Source: Tetrapisispora phaffii CBS 4417
Taxonomy: Eukaryota; Ascomycota; Saccharomycetes; Saccharomycetales; Saccharomycetaceae
Length of the DNA stretch: 64,000 nt
Assembly: GCF_000236905.1 (NCBI RefSeq)
Contig: NC_016520.1
Span: 434,001 to 498,000, forward strand
Direction of reading: 5' to 3'
The translations under genes were made by a program, and so were the position numbers. Every line of letters begins with the position of its first letter. Within the stretch, counting starts at the first letter, position 1. Below the pieces are notes generated by a model. It was not told where the DNA came from and made no database searches. It saw nothing but the letters and a program-made list of their open reading frames with translations. Shown one piece after another: positions 49,447 through 59,681 of this stretch.

Positions 49447-51705
49447 ATGTCTAGTATCGGTTCTCAAGTTCGTAAGGCTGCACCAAATGTGGATTCGATA
49501 GTCACTGAATATGCTGTTGGTTATTTCAACCATTTATCACTTTTAACTGACGATGCTGTCCAGAGTAAGCAGTTGGATTTAATTACTGAGGTTCAATTTG
49601 TCTCTGACTTATTAGTGGATGCTGGTGCCATTAAAGAGAAAGTTGATGACTTAGGTAAAGAATTATTGAAAACTTTAAGTATCCAATTGAAAGAAAATCA
49701 ATCTAAATTGGAATTGACTGGTGACACTTCAAAGAGATTGTTAGATATTAATGTTTTACAAAGTCATAACAGTAAGGCTACTATTAATTCTTCTTTAAGT
49801 ATGTTAGGTGTGATGGGTGATATCGAACATACCGGTAGAAACATGGAAACAAGAGTTGATTTGAAGAAATTAGCTAAAGCTGAGCAAAAAATTGCTAAGA
49901 AAGTTGCTAAGAGAAACAATAAATTTGTTAAGTACGAGGCTTCTAAGTTAATTAATCAAAAGAATGATGATGATTATGATTCATTCTTCTTAAAGATCAA
50001 TCCTTTGGATTTTGGTTCGGGTGCAGGTAAGTCTAAGGACATTAAGATTGATACTTTTGATTTGTATGTCGGTGATGGTCAAAGAATCTTGTCAGACGCT
50101 CAATTAACATTGAGTTTTGGTCGTAGATACGGTTTGGTTGGTCAAAATGGTATCGGTAAATCTACTTTGTTAAGAGCACTGTCTAGAAGAGAACTAAACG
50201 TACCAAAACATATTTCTATCTTGCACGTTGAGCAAGAATTGATGGGCGATGAAACGTTGGCTCTTCAAAGTGTTCTGGATGCTGATGTTTGGAGAAAACA
50301 ATTGTTAACAGAAGAGGCAAAAATTAATGAAAGATTGCAAGAGATGGATAAACTAAGAGAGGAATTTGAAGAAGACAGCCTTGAAGTAAAAAAACTGGAT
50401 AATGAAAGAGAAGATTTAGATAACCATTTGGAACAAATTTCCGAAAAACTAGTTGATATGGAATCTGATAAGGCTGAAGCAAGAGCTGCTTCTATTTTAT
50501 ATGGTTTAGGTTTCAGTACTGAAGCTCAAAAGAAACCTACGAATTCCTTTTCTGGTGGTTGGAGAATGAGATTATCTTTGGCTAGAGCTTTATTCTGTCA
50601 ACCAGATTTATTGTTATTAGATGAACCTTCCAATATGTTGGATGTTCCATCGATTGCTTACTTATCAGAATATTTAAAAACTTATCCATCAACTGTATTA
50701 ACCGTTTCACATGATCGTGCCTTCTTGAATGAAGTTGCTACAGATATTATATATCAACATAATGAAAGATTGGATTACTACAGAGGTCAAAATTTCGACA
50801 CATTTTATGCTACTAAGGAAGAGCGTAGAAAGAATGCTCAAAGAGAATATGAAAATCAAATGGCTTATAGAAAGCATTTACAAGAATTTATTGATAAATA
50901 CAGATATAATGCTGCTAAGTCACAAGAAGCTCAATCTAGAATTAAGAAACTGGAGAAATTGCCAGTTTTGGAGCCACCTGAGGAAGAGAAGAGTATAAGC
51001 TTTAAATTCCCAGATTGTGAAAAATTATCACCACCTATTATTCAATTACAAGATGTTGACTTTGGTTATGATAATAAGGAGTTATTGTTGAATGATGTTA
51101 ATTTAGATATTCAAATGGACTCTAGAATTGCTTTGGTAGGTGCTAACGGTTGTGGTAAAACAACATTATTAAAAGTTATGATGGAACAATTAAGACCAGT
51201 TAAAGGTTATGTTTCAAGAAATGGACGTTTACGTATTGGTTACTTTACCCAACATCATGTTGATTCTATGGATTTGGATAAATCAGCAGTTGATTGGATG
51301 TCCACTGCATTCCCTGGTAAGACCGATGAAGAATATAGACGTCATTTGGGTGCATTTGGTATAACTGGTTCTTTAAGTTTACAGAAGATTCAATTATTAT
51401 CAGGTGGTCAAAAATCCCGTGTTGCTTTCGCTGCTTTATGTCTAGAAAATCCACATATTTTAGTATTAGATGAACCTTCCAATCATTTAGATACAGCAGG
51501 TATTGATGCTCTGGTTGATGCTTTGAAGAACTTCACAGGTGGTGTTTTGATGGTATCGCATGATATTTCTGTTATTGATTCTGTATGTAAAGAAATCTGG
51601 GTTTCAGAAAAGGGTACTGTTAAAAGATTTGACGGTAATATTCATGATTACAAAGATTACATTTTGGCAGCTGCTGATGCTAGCGGTGTCGTGAAAAAAC
51701 ATTAG
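49447..51705 (+). CDS. GCN20: ABC-F ATPase, positive regulator of Gcn2
   Basis: 752 residues, the same length as S. cerevisiae Gcn20. The first 200 residues carry the Gcn1-binding region ([19 protein letters not shown]). Two ABC cassettes follow: Walker [12 protein letters not shown] at about 233 and [11 protein letters not shown] at about 565, signatures [12 protein letters not shown] and [12 protein letters not shown], and Walker B blocks LLLLDEPSN and [12 protein letters not shown]. There are no membrane segments, as expected for ABC-F. With Gcn1 it stimulates Gcn2 when uncharged tRNA accumulates on ribosomes. In S. cerevisiae it is YFR009W, well away from DIS3, and opposite in strand to what the FAB1 region predicts, so a local rearrangement put it between TSR4 and DIS3. 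Functionally it links to the Gcn4-type sites in this window. Confidence 0.95.
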   Translation: MSSIGSQVRKAAPNVDSIVTEYAVGYFNHLSLLTDDAVQSKQLDLITEVQFVSDLLVDAGAIKEKVDDLGKELLKTLSIQLKENQSKLELTGDTSKRLLDINVLQSHNSKATINSSLSMLGVMGDIEHTGRNMETRVDLKKLAKAEQKIAKKVAKRNNKFVKYEASKLINQKNDDDYDSFFLKINPLDFGSGAGKSKDIKIDTFDLYVGDGQRILSDAQLTLSFGRRYGLVGQNGIGKSTLLRALSRRELNVPKHISILHVEQELMGDETLALQSVLDADVWRKQLLTEEAKINERLQEMDKLREEFEEDSLEVKKLDNEREDLDNHLEQISEKLVDMESDKAEARAASILYGLGFSTEAQKKPTNSFSGGWRMRLSLARALFCQPDLLLLDEPSNMLDVPSIAYLSEYLKTYPSTVLTVSHDRAFLNEVATDIIYQHNERLDYYRGQNFDTFYATKEERRKNAQREYENQMAYRKHLQEFIDKYRYNAAKSQEAQSRIKKLEKLPVLEPPEEEKSISFKFPDCEKLSPPIIQLQDVDFGYDNKELLLNDVNLDIQMDSRIALVGANGCGKTTLLKVMMEQLRPVKGYVSRNGRLRIGYFTQHHVDSMDLDKSAVDWMSTAFPGKTDEEYRRHLGAFGITGSLSLQKIQLLSGGQKSRVAFAALCLENPHILVLDEPSNHLDTAGIDALVDALKNFTGGVLMVSHDISVIDSVCKEIWVSEKGTVKRFDGNIHDYKDYILAAADASGVVKKH

Positions 51706-51854
51706 AGAATATAAAAAAGTATATTTATTAATTTTAGATTATTATTTAATAAAATATTTAAAATTAGTTGTGTTATTCAATTCTTAAAATGTGTATATTA
51801 AATTTATATAAAAGTATTTAATAAATTAATGTGATGCTAAAGATAATAATTTAA

Positions 51855-54800
51855 TTATTTTAATAATAATTCAGCTTTACGCTTTCCTGTTACAGGATCT
51901 ACAACGGATCTAACTTGAACTTCTACCTTGTCAAATACGTAAATATCTCTTGTCTGATTTGATTCACCGTGCATAAAGGATAATTTAAATTCAATTTCAT
52001 CATAAGCTGATGAGCTTGGGTCAGATGTTAAATTTTCTATTCTGATTAAACCTTCAACACCAAATTTTGGAACTAGAACTACGATACCATTGTTTAAAAC
52101 TTTAATGACATAACCAGTCTCAGTACATTCATTATTTCTCATAACTTGTCCAACATAGTATTCAATACTTGCTCTACCAGCAAATTGGGCATTTCTATGT
52201 TTTTTGTTAATATTTTTACAAATCATTTCCATTTTATTTTTATCTCTATGCATTAATGCCAAAGGTTCATACCCAATTGCACCTGCTAGTTGTCTATGGG
52301 CAATGACATCACAAAAACGTCTAATTGGAGATGTAAAATGTGTATAAATGTCAACAGCTAGACCGTAATGACGAAAATCTGAATATTGGTAGGCTCCTGA
52401 GTAAAAATATTGAGCTGCCATCATACAACGAGTAGACATGATACGAATCAAGGTGTTAAAGTATGGATCTTTAGGGTCTATACATCGGTCTAAGGAGTCC
52501 GCTAAGGCTTTAGATGATTCAAGCGAAATAGATAAGTTCTTTCTTTTCTGTAGCATTTCGTTTAGAATTGCAAAATTAGTAGATGGTGGAGAAGCATGTC
52601 TTCTCAACATAGCAGTCTGTGGGAAAGCATCAAAAATTTTTCTAGCTACAGAAATATTGGCTAACAACATGAATTCTTCGACTAAAGAATTAGTGGCTAA
52701 CAATTTCTTAATTTCAACTTCATTTGGATCAGAAGTTTCACTGTCCATATGTACTTTAACTTCAGGAGAAGCCAAATTTAATGCACCAGCATCTAATCTC
52801 TTTTGCTTCAATTTCACTGATAGTTCTAATAATGCTCTCATGCCTTTTGTTAGTTCATCGGTTTGGTTTTTATCGTCAATTCTAAGTTGGGCTTGTTCGT
52901 ATGAAAAAGCTTCTCTGGATCTAATGACGGATTTAGTAAATTTAACGTCAATTATTTCAGCATTATCATCCAATTCCCAGATAACTGAGAATGCGAATCT
53001 ATCCACATACGGCTTTAACGAACATAAATCAGTACCCAATAACATTGGTAACATATCTATACGTTTGTCAACCAAGTAGACCGATGTACCTCTAGAGGCA
53101 CCTTCAGCATCCAATGCAGTACCTGGCTTGACGAAATGAGTAACATCGGCGATGTGAACACCAACTTCCCAATTACCATTAGGTAATCTTTTAGCATGTA
53201 GGGCATCATCAATATCGACACACCCTGGAGGATCGATACTACAAATTAGCTTATCTCTTAAATCTTGTCTATTTTTTAATAATGGATCCTTTGCTTGTTC
53301 TTGTGGATCATTAATATTGGTAGGGGCTTTCCAATTATGACCTTCTTCAGGTAAGCAGTCCAGAACCTTCCTTGAGAATGGTCTATATTCAACGTCATGT
53401 TCTAATAATAAAGCTTCAGTTTCAGCTTCAGAAGATTCAACATCACCTAAATCTCTTACAAAATGACCTAACGGGTATTTATGGTCAGCTGGCCACGAAT
53501 CGACAGAAATAACAATTCTCTTATTTAATAATTCATTCGCTCTTCTTGTTCTGATTCTTATCTTAGGTAAACATTTATCCATTAAAATGACAAAGACATT
53601 TTGAGTACCACCTACTTGTTTGTCTACAGAATTTGGAGCAATTTGACCAACATATTGTCTCCATGATCTTCTAGTTATAGCGACAACTTTGGCAGTTGGA
53701 TGATTTTTATTTGATTTTTGGGCCAATATGGCATCTTGAGCCAATAGACGACGTTGTTTATCTGATAACATATTTTGGGCGTCTTGATTCTTATTTGGGT
53801 TAAGTATGCCATCATCTTCTTCATCGTCATTATCTGGATTATCGTTAACATCGTAATGTTCTGCATCAAGAACAATTGACGATGGTGCTTTCCATTGCGA
53901 TTCTGGCAATAACTCTACAACAACTTGATCACTGTTAAAAGCTCTGTTTAAGTTTTTAGAACCCACGATTAAAACTGGTTTTTTGAAGTTTGGTAAGTTG
54001 ATAGAACCTTCCAAGAAATTAAATTCCGAAATTTGAATATTACCTTGGAATAGAGACCCATTTTTCAAACCACCCATAATTCTTGATGTTGAATAATAAT
54101 CTTCGAAAGTAAATTCTTTTGCTAATAAAGTTTCACCTTTTGCAGCCGTAGTATTAAAAGTATCAAAATTAGGTACTAAATCTTTAATTAGGTCAGCGTT
54201 TGGTAATAAATCGATATATTGCATTAATGATTTTGTAATATATGTATTATCCTCATCATCTGTGGAAGTTTCCAATTTTGATTTTTCTCTATTTAATCTA
54301 TCATTGGATAATAAGACGATATTAATCCCATATTCTTTTAAATGTTTAGCATACCAAGAACTAGTCTTTCTGATGGCTCTATCATTTCTATCATTGATGG
54401 ATTCATCGTCAATTCTTTCGATGAACGTATTTTCATTAAACTCATTATGGAATACAATAAATCTTTTAGTACTATTATTTTCTGAATCTCTACATAAAGT
54501 TCTTAATCTTGTATAAATTGGGTACGATTTATTTCTGACTTCATCTAGTACAATCTGCGGAACAATCACATCGAAAAAACAACTTTCATTTTCTAATAAA
54601 TCAATAGATTGTAAAATAATGTTGGTATCTAAGACGATATAATGCTTACCGATATTATCTGCTTTAAGATCCTGTGGTGATTCAGATAAAATGAAAACTG
54701 GTAATTTATTGCTTGCATCCGGAACAACTAATTTAGAACATTTATCACAGGCTTTTGATAGACATGGAATATCATTTCTAAGATAATGTTCTCTAACAAT

Positions 54801-54902
54801 TTTTGTAGCGTTACCATTTCTAGATGTAACGAAGACTTTTTGTGTTACAGTCAAACCTTGACTTAATCTCTTTCTACCATTAGCGACAGTAGTTGATGAC
54901 AT
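51855..54902 (-). CDS. DIS3: Exosome catalytic subunit, 3'-5' exoribonuclease and endonuclease
   Basis: 1015 residues; the S. cerevisiae protein has 1001. In order: an N-terminal CR3 Cys motif (CLSKACDKC near 48), a PIN endonuclease domain at about 85-240 ([12 protein letters not shown] with the first catalytic Asp, and the later acidic residues NDRND near 170), two cold-shock domains, the RNB exonuclease domain ([14 protein letters not shown] at about 553-566, with the Asp cluster that binds magnesium), and a C-terminal S1 domain ([23 protein letters not shown]). All catalytic motifs look intact. Dis3 is the active nuclease of the nuclear and cytoplasmic exosome. It shares the 764-bp region upstream with TPS1 in divergent arrangement. 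Confidence 0.97.
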   Translation of the reverse strand: MSSTTVANGRKRLSQGLTVTQKVFVTSRNGNATKIVREHYLRNDIPCLSKACDKCSKLVVPDASNKLPVFILSESPQDLKADNIGKHYIVLDTNIILQSIDLLENESCFFDVIVPQIVLDEVRNKSYPIYTRLRTLCRDSENNSTKRFIVFHNEFNENTFIERIDDESINDRNDRAIRKTSSWYAKHLKEYGINIVLLSNDRLNREKSKLETSTDDEDNTYITKSLMQYIDLLPNADLIKDLVPNFDTFNTTAAKGETLLAKEFTFEDYYSTSRIMGGLKNGSLFQGNIQISEFNFLEGSINLPNFKKPVLIVGSKNLNRAFNSDQVVVELLPESQWKAPSSIVLDAEHYDVNDNPDNDDEEDDGILNPNKNQDAQNMLSDKQRRLLAQDAILAQKSNKNHPTAKVVAITRRSWRQYVGQIAPNSVDKQVGGTQNVFVILMDKCLPKIRIRTRRANELLNKRIVISVDSWPADHKYPLGHFVRDLGDVESSEAETEALLLEHDVEYRPFSRKVLDCLPEEGHNWKAPTNINDPQEQAKDPLLKNRQDLRDKLICSIDPPGCVDIDDALHAKRLPNGNWEVGVHIADVTHFVKPGTALDAEGASRGTSVYLVDKRIDMLPMLLGTDLCSLKPYVDRFAFSVIWELDDNAEIIDVKFTKSVIRSREAFSYEQAQLRIDDKNQTDELTKGMRALLELSVKLKQKRLDAGALNLASPEVKVHMDSETSDPNEVEIKKLLATNSLVEEFMLLANISVARKIFDAFPQTAMLRRHASPPSTNFAILNEMLQKRKNLSISLESSKALADSLDRCIDPKDPYFNTLIRIMSTRCMMAAQYFYSGAYQYSDFRHYGLAVDIYTHFTSPIRRFCDVIAHRQLAGAIGYEPLALMHRDKNKMEMICKNINKKHRNAQFAGRASIEYYVGQVMRNNECTETGYVIKVLNNGIVVLVPKFGVEGLIRIENLTSDPSSSAYDEIEFKLSFMHGESNQTRDIYVFDKVEVQVRSVVDPVTGKRKAELLLK

Positions 54903-55054
54903 TCTTTTTTTTCACTTAAATATACTAATACTAATAAAATAAAAATAAAACAATTGATGAAACACTATTTCCTTTGACAACTAAACAGATCTCCACAATA
55001 TCTTACTGTAAAGATAAAAAAACTGGTAAAACTAATCTCAATTCATTGCAGTTC

Positions 55055-55079
55055 ATCTCATCTCATCTCATCTCATCTC
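55055..55079 (+). repeat. Five tandem ATCTC units
   Basis: Perfect 5-bp tandem repeat in the DIS3 upstream region, about 155 bp from its start; probably a simple repeat without specific role. Confidence 0.7.
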
Positions 55080-55195
55080 TTTTATATATGGTGCTGTGCA
55101 TTAATAATTATTATGTTCATATTAAAGATCATATTTTTTTCAAATTTTCGATGTAAAAGAAAGACTCTCGTTGAATATGACTAATTGTTCTCAAT

Positions 55196-55203
55196 CCGGG
55201 TAA
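55196..55203 (+). promoter_or_regulatory. Reb1-type site (left)
   Basis: CCGGGTAA, a full match to the Reb1 core read on the + strand. With the site at 55290 it brackets the palindrome. Confidence 0.55.
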
Positions 55204-55218
55204 CATTATGTTTAACCC

Positions 55219-55238
55219 AACCCTAATTATAACCCTAA
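55219..55238 (+). promoter_or_regulatory. Two Tbf1-type sites
   Basis: AACCCTAA at 55219-55226 and 55231-55238, spaced 12 bp start to start. This resembles the Tbf1 binding core (ARCCCTAA) and vertebrate telomere repeats. In yeasts Tbf1 and Reb1 sites together act as barriers or nucleosome-free-region organisers. Confidence 0.5.
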
Positions 55239-55275
55239 TTGTATACGACAACCCCAGGGTTGTCGTATACAATTA
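55236..55275. repeat. 40-bp palindrome in the DIS3/TPS1 promoter
   Basis: Two 19-bp arms at 55236-55254 and 55257-55275 are exact reverse complements, with a CA spacer. The left arm overlaps the second Tbf1-type site by 3 bp. The inner part of each arm reads TATACGACAACCC. It could extrude as a cruciform or bind a dimeric factor; no known factor is recognised. Confidence 0.9.
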
Positions 55276-55289
55276 CTATGTTTTCTGTT

Positions 55290-55297
55290 TTACCCGG
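55290..55297 (-). promoter_or_regulatory. Reb1-type site (right)
   Basis: TTACCCGG, the reverse of the site at 55196, 15 bp after the palindrome. Confidence 0.55.
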
Positions 55298-55371
55298 GGC
55301 TCGCTATATTCATTATGGGCTTGTGATTTACACGGTTCTTCTCCTCAACTAATTCGAACTCCCTACCCCCA

Positions 55372-55393
55372 CCCCTCCCCCCTCCAAACCCCT
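55372..55393 (-). promoter_or_regulatory. Stress-response element cluster before TPS1
   Basis: CCCCT at 55372-55376, 55379-55383 and 55389-55393, in a C-rich run about 275-295 bp before the TPS1 ATG. Msn2/Msn4 control of TPS1 is established in S. cerevisiae. Confidence 0.55.
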
Positions 55394-55621
55394 TCACATG
55401 TAACAACATAATAACATAATGATGGTTATATGTATATATACATATATATATACGTTGGCATTAGCATTATCATTATTACAATGAAACTTATTCACATTTA
55501 AATATATAACTGAGGAACTGTAAAGGATACTTTTATTAATAATAAAGAAGAAAATTGAGCCTAATCGCTTTTATTTGAAAAGTATAATATTAAAATTACT
55601 TTTATTAAGTTTCTCTAGCTT

Positions 55622-55654
55622 ATGCAAAATTATACCAAGAGCTTCTTTAGATAA
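55622..55654 (+). promoter_or_regulatory. Possible upstream reading frame of TPS1
   Basis: ATG at 55622 opens 10 codons (MQNYTKSFFR) ending in TAA, 12 bp before the TPS1 ATG. It would be in the leader unless transcription starts very close to the gene. Confidence 0.4.
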
Positions 55655-55666
55655 TCAAATATAATT

Positions 55667-57154
55667 ATGACAAAAAATACTTCACTTGCTAAACCTGACC
55701 TCGATAACTCCAATAGTGGGCATATTATTGTGGTTTCAAACAGACTTCCTGTTACAATTACTAAAAATAATGAAACCGGTGAATATGAATATGCAATGTC
55801 ATCTGGTGGTTTAGTTACTGCTTTACAAGGTTTGAAAAAAACCTCTACCTTTCAATGGTACGGTTGGCCAGGTTTAGAGATCCCTGATGACGATAAGGAA
55901 AAGGTGAAAAAAGATTTAAAGGAAAAGTTCAATGCTGTGCCAATTTTTTTAACTGATGAAATTGCTGATTTACATTATAACGGGTTTTCAAATTCCATTT
56001 TATGGCCTCTTTTCCATTACCATCCAGGTGAAATTAATTTTGATGAAAATGCATGGTTGGCTTATAATGAAGCTAACCTTACCTTTGCAAAAGAAATTAT
56101 AAAAGATATTAAAAGTAACGATATTGTTTGGGTTCATGACTATCATTTAATGTTATTACCTGAGTTAATTAGAGATTATATCACGGAATTAAATGCACAT
56201 GAAAAACCATTAGAAAATGTTAAATTAGGTTGGTTTTTACATACTCCTTTCCCATCGTCGGAAATTTATAGAATCTTACCTGTTAGGCAAGAAATCCTTA
56301 GAGGTGTTTTAAGTTGTGATTTAATAGGTTTCCATACTTATGATTATGCTAGACATTTCTTGTCTTCGGTGCAAAGAGTCCTTAACATAAACACTTTACC
56401 GAATGGTATCGAATATCAAAACAGATTTGTAAATGTTGGTGCTTTCCCAATTGGTATCGATGTCGACACTTTTACAGATGGATTAAAGCAATCAAGTGTT
56501 ATCAAGAGAATTCAAGAACTGAAAAAAACTTTTGAAGGCTGTAAGATTATTGTAGGTGTCGACAGATTGGATTACATTAAAGGTGTTCCTCAGAAATTGC
56601 ATGCTATGGAAGTGTTTTTGAATGAACATCCGGAATGGATAGGGAAAGTTGTTTTGGTACAACTTGCCGTCCCTAGTAGAGGTGACGTCGAGGAGTATCA
56701 ATACTTGAGATCAGTTGTCAATGAGCTGGTCGGAAGAATCAATGGCCAATTCGGCACAGTGGAATTTGTACCAATCCATTTCATGCATAAAAGTGTTCCA
56801 TTTGAAGAACTGATCGCCCTTTACGCCATCAGTGACGTTTGTCTGGTTTCATCCACCAGAGATGGTATGAATTTAGTCTCTTATGAATACATCGCTTGTC
56901 AAGAAGAGAAACATGGTAGTTTAATTTTAAGTGAATTTACAGGTGCAGCTCAATCATTAAACGGTGCATTGATTGTAAATCCATGGAACACTGATGAATT
57001 ATCAGATGCAATTAACGAATCACTGACATTACCAGAAGAAAAGAGAGTCGCAAATTGGGAAAAATTATATAAGTACATTTCCAAATATACATCTGCTTTC
57101 TGGGGCGAAAATTTTGTCCATGAACTATTCAATGCTTCAAAGAACTCTGATTAA
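55667..57154 (+). CDS. TPS1: Alpha,alpha-trehalose-6-phosphate synthase
   Basis: 495 residues, the same as S. cerevisiae Tps1. A GT20 glycosyltransferase that joins UDP-glucose and glucose-6-phosphate to trehalose-6-phosphate in the cytosol; the product also restrains hexokinase. Conserved blocks: VVSNRLPVT near 24, SSGGLVTAL near 45, WPGLEIPD, VWVHDYHLMLLP near 165, LGWFLHTPFPSSEI near 188, GVDRLDYIKGVP near 298, and TRDGMNLVSYEYIACQ near 400, with the sugar-nucleotide residues in place. It lacks a phosphatase domain, unlike Tps2, which is at the left edge of this window. Neighbours PTC4, TFC1 and MRPL36 follow in the S. cerevisiae order (YBR126C to YBR122C). Confidence 0.97.
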   Translation: MTKNTSLAKPDLDNSNSGHIIVVSNRLPVTITKNNETGEYEYAMSSGGLVTALQGLKKTSTFQWYGWPGLEIPDDDKEKVKKDLKEKFNAVPIFLTDEIADLHYNGFSNSILWPLFHYHPGEINFDENAWLAYNEANLTFAKEIIKDIKSNDIVWVHDYHLMLLPELIRDYITELNAHEKPLENVKLGWFLHTPFPSSEIYRILPVRQEILRGVLSCDLIGFHTYDYARHFLSSVQRVLNINTLPNGIEYQNRFVNVGAFPIGIDVDTFTDGLKQSSVIKRIQELKKTFEGCKIIVGVDRLDYIKGVPQKLHAMEVFLNEHPEWIGKVVLVQLAVPSRGDVEEYQYLRSVVNELVGRINGQFGTVEFVPIHFMHKSVPFEELIALYAISDVCLVSSTRDGMNLVSYEYIACQEEKHGSLILSEFTGAAQSLNGALIVNPWNTDELSDAINESLTLPEEKRVANWEKLYKYISKYTSAFWGENFVHELFNASKNSD

Positions 57155-57750
57155 AACTAAATAAATAAAACATAAATAATAATGAAAAATTATTATTTAG
57201 TCAATAATATATATAACATGTATAAATTCAACTAATACCAATTCAAACAATTGAAAAGAACTAATGATAAACAATAAGCTTCAATATTCTAAATGAATCA
57301 CAGATGGTATAACGATTATAATTTAAACAACTTCTCATAGCTTCAAACTTGTCCCGTTATCTTTCGATTGCAATTACGATAAACAGCCTCTCTCTTGTTC
57401 AGCGAACAATGAAAATAAGTACATACAGAAAATATGAAATATACAGACTTTGAATTGCAATGATACTGAAAACGGTATTATCTTATTTATACTAATAATG
57501 ATGAAGGTTTATATCTCTTCATAGATTTTATTCCTTTTGTGTATATGGACATGTGTTATTATTATCTAGTTCTCCTTTCATTTAATTACTCAAATATTTC
57601 ACCACATTTTTTTTTAATACATCATTGGCAATAGTTTTGATCTATTGAAAACAACAAAATTTAGAAAAGTTTGCTCCATTTAAATTCAAGTCTTCAAGGT
57701 TATTGGATTCTATACTGGCTCTCAAATATCTATAATCAGTTAATATTGAC
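57155..57750. other. Intergenic region TPS1-PTC4
   Basis: 596 bp of AT-rich DNA between tandem genes. I see no gene and no clear element. Confidence 0.55.
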
Positions 57751-59115
57751 ATGGGACAACTATTATCACATCCATTGACTGAAAAATCAATTATTTACAA
57801 TGATTACAAGCATTGTACGAAATTGTTAGAATCAAATCATAGAAATTCAATTACAGTAGATGACGACAGTAAATATCAAACTCCTAGATATTTCAATTGT
57901 ATAGGTTCTATGCAAGGGTATAGATTAACTCAAGAAGATGCGCATTTAATTGTTAATGACAACTATAATGATTCGAGTCAACTACAATACGTTCAATTTT
58001 ATAACCCTTTTAAGGATAAAATGGAAAATTTGAAGCTTTCAATATTTGGTGTGTTTGATGGACATGGAAGTGATGAATGCTCAAATTTCATTAGTGGAGA
58101 GTATGGAAGACAACTATGCAATAATAATAACGGTAATGGCAAGAAAAATAAGAAGAAGAAGAATTCAGATGATAAAAGCAATAAAGATATCGATTCAGAT
58201 GAAGATTTCGTACCTGCAAGTGAACAATATAAACAAGGGTTAGCAAAATGGATAAAATACAGTTTTGAAAATCATTTATATGGGGTAGAAGGTATATTAA
58301 TAAAAGGTAGAAAAGTCCAAAGAGGGTTTAAGACTTTAGAAGGTTTAATTTCACAAATTCTTAAGGATTCCTATATGTTACAAGATCAAGAATTATTCAA
58401 GTATTATTCAAGAAGCTCATCGGGTTCTACAGCAGTCGTTGCTATTATTATTAATGACAAAAATTTGTATGTAGCCAACTGCGGTGATTCTAGATGCGTT
58501 TTATCGTCAAAATCAAATGGTACAAAAACTATGTCATTTGACCATAAACCACAACATATTGGTGAACTTTTACGTATTAATGATAATGGTGGTACAGTTT
58601 CATTAGGGAGGGTTGGTGGTGTTTTGGCATTAAGTAGAGCATTCGGTGATTTTCAATTCAAAAGAAATATTGTATATAATAAAACCACGCCGGTACAAGT
58701 CCTTCAAAATATGAATGGTTCTGAAGAAGCAGAAGGCAGTGAAGGAGGTATATTAAAACATACTGGCATTCCAGCTCAAGAGTCTCAAGTTACTGTTGAA
58801 CCAGATGTACTAATGCATAAAATAAATTATTCAAAGGACGAATTTCTAGTGCTGGCATGTGATGGTATTTGGGATGTCTACAGCAATAAACAATTGGTAA
58901 ACTTTATTAAATATCATTTGACACTAGGAATAAAATTAGATTCAATCATAACTAAATTATTAGACCACGGTATTGCCCAAGCCAATAGCGATACTGGTAT
59001 TGGTTTTGATAACATGACAGTCATAATTGTGATATTAAATAAACCAGGTGAATCTTTATCAGATTGGTATGCCAAAATGAAAGCAAGACTAGAAAGAGAA
59101 AAAGGTATTGTTTAG
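57751..59115 (+). CDS. PTC4: Type 2C protein phosphatase
   Basis: 454 residues; S. cerevisiae Ptc4 has 393. The PP2C motifs are in order: YRLTQEDAH near 56 (metal-binding Asp), GVFDGHGSDE near 99, NCGDSRCVL near 247, LALSRAFGDFQFK near 294 and LACDGIWDV near 372. A GQ start (MGQLLSHP) makes N-myristoylation possible. Extra length comes from an Asn/Lys/Asp-rich insert at about 125-152 (NNNNGNGKKNKKKKN) after the first metal motif. A Mn/Mg-dependent serine/threonine phosphatase, cytoplasmic in S. cerevisiae. Adjacent to TPS1 as YBR125C is to YBR126C, which separates it from the other Ptc proteins. Confidence 0.92.
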   Translation: MGQLLSHPLTEKSIIYNDYKHCTKLLESNHRNSITVDDDSKYQTPRYFNCIGSMQGYRLTQEDAHLIVNDNYNDSSQLQYVQFYNPFKDKMENLKLSIFGVFDGHGSDECSNFISGEYGRQLCNNNNGNGKKNKKKKNSDDKSNKDIDSDEDFVPASEQYKQGLAKWIKYSFENHLYGVEGILIKGRKVQRGFKTLEGLISQILKDSYMLQDQELFKYYSRSSSGSTAVVAIIINDKNLYVANCGDSRCVLSSKSNGTKTMSFDHKPQHIGELLRINDNGGTVSLGRVGGVLALSRAFGDFQFKRNIVYNKTTPVQVLQNMNGSEEAEGSEGGILKHTGIPAQESQVTVEPDVLMHKINYSKDEFLVLACDGIWDVYSNKQLVNFIKYHLTLGIKLDSIITKLLDHGIAQANSDTGIGFDNMTVIIVILNKPGESLSDWYAKMKARLEREKGIV

Positions 59116-59330
59116 TTGTGAATATCTTTTATTTCTAGCCCCGCCAAATCTTCTCTTTGTATTAGAAATTCAATTTCAATATTGAATACCCTATTTAACG
59201 TAATTTAAATCATCATTTCAGATATATATCTACAAATGTATCATAGTATACACATATGTATGTACCATATAATGTACATAACACCAATGCATTGTCAATA
59301 ATCTATTTCCTTTGAGGCAAATTTCAATAT

Positions 59331-59385
<55 letters not shown>

Positions 59386-59681
59386 ACTATTTTGTATTAA
59401 NATTCCCTTTGAAGATTTGAAGCTCACACCTTTAACTTGTTGACCTTTTTTAAGTTACTCACTGAGATTCAATTCTTATGGCGGTAATTGAAAAATAAAT
59501 AATAGAATAGCATAACAAATAAAAGTTAAATCAATTTGAAATGTATTATGAAAAGGTTAACTGATAAAGTAACTAGGAATATTCGTGGTTAGTATCTAAT
59601 AAGATATTATTTCTAAAGTTGATTTCAAATGCAAGTCTGAAGAGAATACCAGCATTTATTGATATAAGTAATAAGTAATCA
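59116..59681. other. Intergenic region PTC4-TFC1 with TA microsatellite
   Basis: 566 bp with no gene. It holds the TA run listed separately and an ambiguous base at 59401. Confidence 0.6.
59334..59382. repeat. TA dinucleotide microsatellite, about 49 bp
   Basis: About 24 alternating TA units without interruption. Such runs vary readily between isolates; an N follows 19 bp later (59401). Confidence 0.95.

Larger units (their letters stand above)
54903..55666. other. Divergent promoter DIS3/TPS1
   Basis: 764 bp with a rich set of elements: five tandem ATCTC units at 55055-55079 on the DIS3 side, two Reb1-type sites, two Tbf1-type sites, a 40-bp palindrome, a CCCCT-rich block near 55372-55393 and an alternating TA run near 55430-55452. 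No gene is supported. Confidence 0.6.

Noticed and set aside
52438..53079. 213-codon open frame opposite DIS3
   Set aside because: Antisense shadow of the highly conserved RNB domain; no independent features.
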